64,000 nt of DNA from Microbispora sp. H13382 (lineage in GTDB: Bacteria; Actinomycetota; Actinomycetes; Streptosporangiales; Streptosporangiaceae). Location: the NCBI RefSeq assembly GCF_014161445.1, contig NZ_JABBXA010000008.1, positions 186,001 to 250,000 of the forward strand, in the 5' to 3' direction. The number at the start of each line of letters is the position of its first letter. The first letter of the stretch is position 1. Below the pieces are notes generated by a model, which searched no databases, was not told where the DNA came from, and saw only the letters and a program-made list of their open reading frames with translations. Positions 61,968-64,000 of this stretch are shown one piece after another. Made by a program: the position numbers and the translations under genes.

Positions 61968-64000
61968 TCACGGTTTCAGCGCGTCGGGCGCCCGCAGCGC
62001 CTCCTCACGCCAGTGCGGTGAGTCGAGCTGTCCGGCGACGCGGGCGGCGGTGGCGTAGTGCTCCGCCGCCGCGGCGGGGTCGCCCAGGTGCTCCGCCAGC
62101 CTCCCCAGCACGAGGCCGGTGGGGCCGAGCGTGATCGCCACCGTGTGCAGGCCGACCATCTCCTCCCGGAACGGAAGGAGAAGGCGATAGCACTCCTCGG
62201 CCACCTCCCGGGCGCCGAGAGCCATCGCGTTGTCCGCGCGGAGCGCCAGGTTGATCGTGTGGTAGACCCACCGCGTCGGCCAGCGGTCCACCGGCCAGGC
62301 CGACCGGGCCTCCTCGAGACGCCCGGCGGCGACCAGCGCTCTGACGTAGAACTCGTCGATCTCCCCGGGAATCCGGGCGCGGGCGTCGGCGAGCTCGGCC
62401 ACCGACTCGTGCGCCCGGCCGCAGGCGAGGCGCACCACGAACCGGGCCAGGCTGCGGAAGGAGACGGCGTTGGGCCCTCCGGCCTCTCCCATCCGGTCCG
62501 ACAGAACCGTGTAGGCCGCCTCGGCCTGCTCGAACTCTCCCTTCACCAGGAGGCGGAGGGCGTCGAGGAACGCGATGATCGCCAGGACGAGGCCCAGCTG
62601 GCCGCTCGTGGAGTATTCCACCGCCCGCCCGGCGTGCCGTTCGGCCGTGGCCCAGTCGTTGCGGCCGAGCGCGACCATGCACAGCGCGTGGTGGCCGAGC
62701 GTCTGGTGGCCGAGCAGCCCTTCGCGGGCGGAGACCTCCAGCAGCTCGTGCCCGACCGGCTCCAGTTCGTCGCGGCGGCCCGGCACGAAGGTCGCCCAGT
62801 AGCGTGCCGCGAGCGCCAGGCACAGCAGCCGGGGATCGGCGAGGTCGCGGGCGATCTCGACGGCCTCGGCGCTCGCGCTGTCGACGATCTCCTCGTCGTG
62901 GCCGCCCATCTCCTGCGCCAGGGCGGCGAGCAGCCGGCACCGCAGCTCGCCCGTCGCGGTGGGCAGGCAGGTGTGGATGGTCTCCACGATGTCGACGTCG
63001 AGCTCGTTGTCGTTCTGCCAGATCATGGGGGCGTCGAGGGCGACCGCCACGCGGGCGAGGGCCCCGACGTCGCCGAGTCGTCTGGCCAGCGCCAGGGCGC
63101 GTCCGCGGATGGCCGTGGCCCGGATGATGTCGCCCGCGCTCGCCCGCGCCGAGACCAGACGGCACAGCAGTTCGAGCCGGATGTCGTCCGAGGGCTCGGT
63201 CGCCAGTTCCAGCGCGTCGAGCGCGCCCTCCAGCAGGCTCGCCGCCTCGCTGTGGGCGTAGACGCCGGACGCCTGCGCCGCCGCCGTCCGCGCGTACCGC
63301 GCCGCCTCGCGCGCGGTGGCCGCCGTGGCGGCGGCCAGCGCGTGGTAACCGAGCGCGCCGACGTCGCCCGGGTGCACCCCCTCCAGCGCGGCGAGGACCT
63401 TCGCGTGCAGCCGTGTACGGCGCAGCCGGGGGATGTCCTCGTAGAGGGTCTCGCGGACGAGCACGTGGGTGAACCGCACCATGCCCGGAGCCGGCTCGGT
63501 GAGCAGCCCGGCGAGCACTCCCGCCTCCAGGCCGTCGAGGACGGTCTCCTCGTCGGCGTTCTGCACGGCGACCAGCACGTCGACATCGGCGTCCCTGCCC
63601 ATGACGGCGGCGTTGCGCAGGGTCGTCTGGGCGGTCGCGGGGAGGCGGGCGATCCGCCTGCGGATGAGGTCGCGGACCCCGGGTGGCAGCGAGCGGGCCG
63701 CCGCGGCTCCCTCCGTCGCCATCAGTCGCGCGGTCTCGGCCACGAACAGCGGGTTGCCGCCGGTCCGTTCCGTGACCGTGTGGACCGTGTGCGGGTCGGC
63801 CTCCACCCCGGAGCGCTCCAGCAGCAGGCGGCGGACATCGTCCTCGCCCAGCCCCGCGAGCGTCACGTTCTCCGCCGTCTGCACGGCCAGAGCGGCCCCC
63901 GCCGCCATCAGATGGTCGCCCGCCTCCGACGGCCGGTGCGTCAGGACCACCAGAACGGGGACGCCCGCCAGCCTCGCCGCCAGATGACGCAGCAGCTGCA
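61968..64000 (-). CDS. Large ATPase/TPR regulator, N-terminus cut by window edge
   Basis: About 676 residues of a larger protein run off the window. The visible start lies inside the NACHT/AAA-type ATPase: VPVLVVLTHRPSEAGDHLMA is the sensor strand, RTGGNPLFVAETARLMATEG the next marker, LPPGVRDLIRRRIARLPATA the winged-helix part, and FTHVLVRETLYEDIPRLRRT the end of the module. The rest is TPR-like helical repeats. There is no LuxR helix-turn-helix at the C-terminus (it ends HWREEALRAPDALKP), so a DNA-binding or SARP/BTAD or cyclase domain, if any, is at the missing N-terminus. Walker A is not in view. Confidence 0.85.
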   Translation of the reverse strand, partial: QLLRHLAARLAGVPVLVVLTHRPSEAGDHLMAAGAALAVQTAENVTLAGLGEDDVRRLLLERSGVEADPHTVHTVTERTGGNPLFVAETARLMATEGAAAARSLPPGVRDLIRRRIARLPATAQTTLRNAAVMGRDADVDVLVAVQNADEETVLDGLEAGVLAGLLTEPAPGMVRFTHVLVRETLYEDIPRLRRTRLHAKVLAALEGVHPGDVGALGYHALAAATAATAREAARYARTAAAQASGVYAHSEAASLLEGALDALELATEPSDDIRLELLCRLVSARASAGDIIRATAIRGRALALARRLGDVGALARVAVALDAPMIWQNDNELDVDIVETIHTCLPTATGELRCRLLAALAQEMGGHDEEIVDSASAEAVEIARDLADPRLLCLALAARYWATFVPGRRDELEPVGHELLEVSAREGLLGHQTLGHHALCMVALGRNDWATAERHAGRAVEYSTSGQLGLVLAIIAFLDALRLLVKGEFEQAEAAYTVLSDRMGEAGGPNAVSFRSLARFVVRLACGRAHESVAELADARARIPGEIDEFYVRALVAAGRLEEARSAWPVDRWPTRWVYHTINLALRADNAMALGAREVAEECYRLLLPFREEMVGLHTVAITLGPTGLVLGRLAEHLGDPAAAAEHYATAARVAGQLDSPHWREEALRAPDALKP

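Overview
The window is about 64 kb of very GC-rich DNA with dense, often overlapping genes, many GTG or TTG starts, leaderless genes, TTGACA/TAnnnT promoters and secreted CBM2 proteins. This fits a filamentous actinomycete, probably of the Streptosporangiales (Nonomuraea/Microbispora/Sphaerisporangium type). The order is an inference; the phylum is secure. I see no rRNA, tRNA, insertion sequence, prophage or CRISPR array. It reads as ordinary chromosome with several accessory loci.

Layout: (1) 1-2268, phosphonate-type ABC importer phnD-phnC-phnE (minus strand, cut by the window edge), divergent from a secreted alpha/beta hydrolase. (2) 3900-16350, a PaaX-type repressor followed by a long co-directional catabolic locus. 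It encodes an amino-acid-type ABC importer, a CapA-like protein, a class III CoA-transferase, two 2-hydroxyacyl-CoA dehydratase-like subunits, an SDR, an ACMSD-like amidohydrolase, a MaoC hydratase and an acyl-CoA ligase. This is the most novel part. The gene order mirrors anaerobic fldA-BC/hadA-BC clusters, but no activator gene is visible and most cluster-ligand cysteines of both dehydratase subunits are missing. (3) 16505-19571, a Thr-rich membrane protein, a DJ-1/PfpI protein, and an ECF42-type sigma factor with its DGPF partner and a matching promoter. (4) 19619-26669, a dppABCDF-type peptide importer whose last gene is an M24-fold protein with degraded metal ligands, divergent from an Lrp/AsnC regulator. 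(5) 26673-29934, a small lipocalin-like protein, a ROK kinase and a secreted CBM2 protein. (6) 30063-33722, a stress set: hemerythrin, ferritin-like protein, DUF6766 protein, lipoprotein, 30-residue membrane peptide and STAS protein. Two SigB/SigF-like promoters serve it.

(7) 33754-39152, a metallo-beta-lactamase-fold hydrolase, then a MurR/RpiR regulator with hutU and an M20 amidohydrolase (partial histidine utilisation). (8) 39386-45958, a secreted His/Gln-rich protein, tex, a degraded alpha/beta-hydrolase fragment, a zinc-ribbon membrane protein, recQ and ppx. (9) 46085-49551, small membrane, coiled-coil, phosphoesterase, DUF5709, PH-domain and paired DUF3592 genes, several apparently leaderless. 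(10) 49583-53454, a secreted GH3 beta-glucosidase with CBM2 and a secreted GYWKNH-motif protein with a strong 5'UTR hairpin. (11) 53650-64000, a wax-ester synthase family protein, FAD monooxygenase, Ser/Thr kinase, TetR with DHA2 exporter, deazaflavin-dependent oxidoreductase, hemerythrin, and the C-terminal part of a large ATPase/TPR regulator cut by the window end.

Working together: the two CBM2 enzymes, ROK kinase and peptide and amino-acid importers suit a soil saprotroph. The PaaX locus probably imports a small acid, makes its CoA ester and degrades it by hydratase/dehydrogenase chemistry; the substrate cannot be told from sequence alone.
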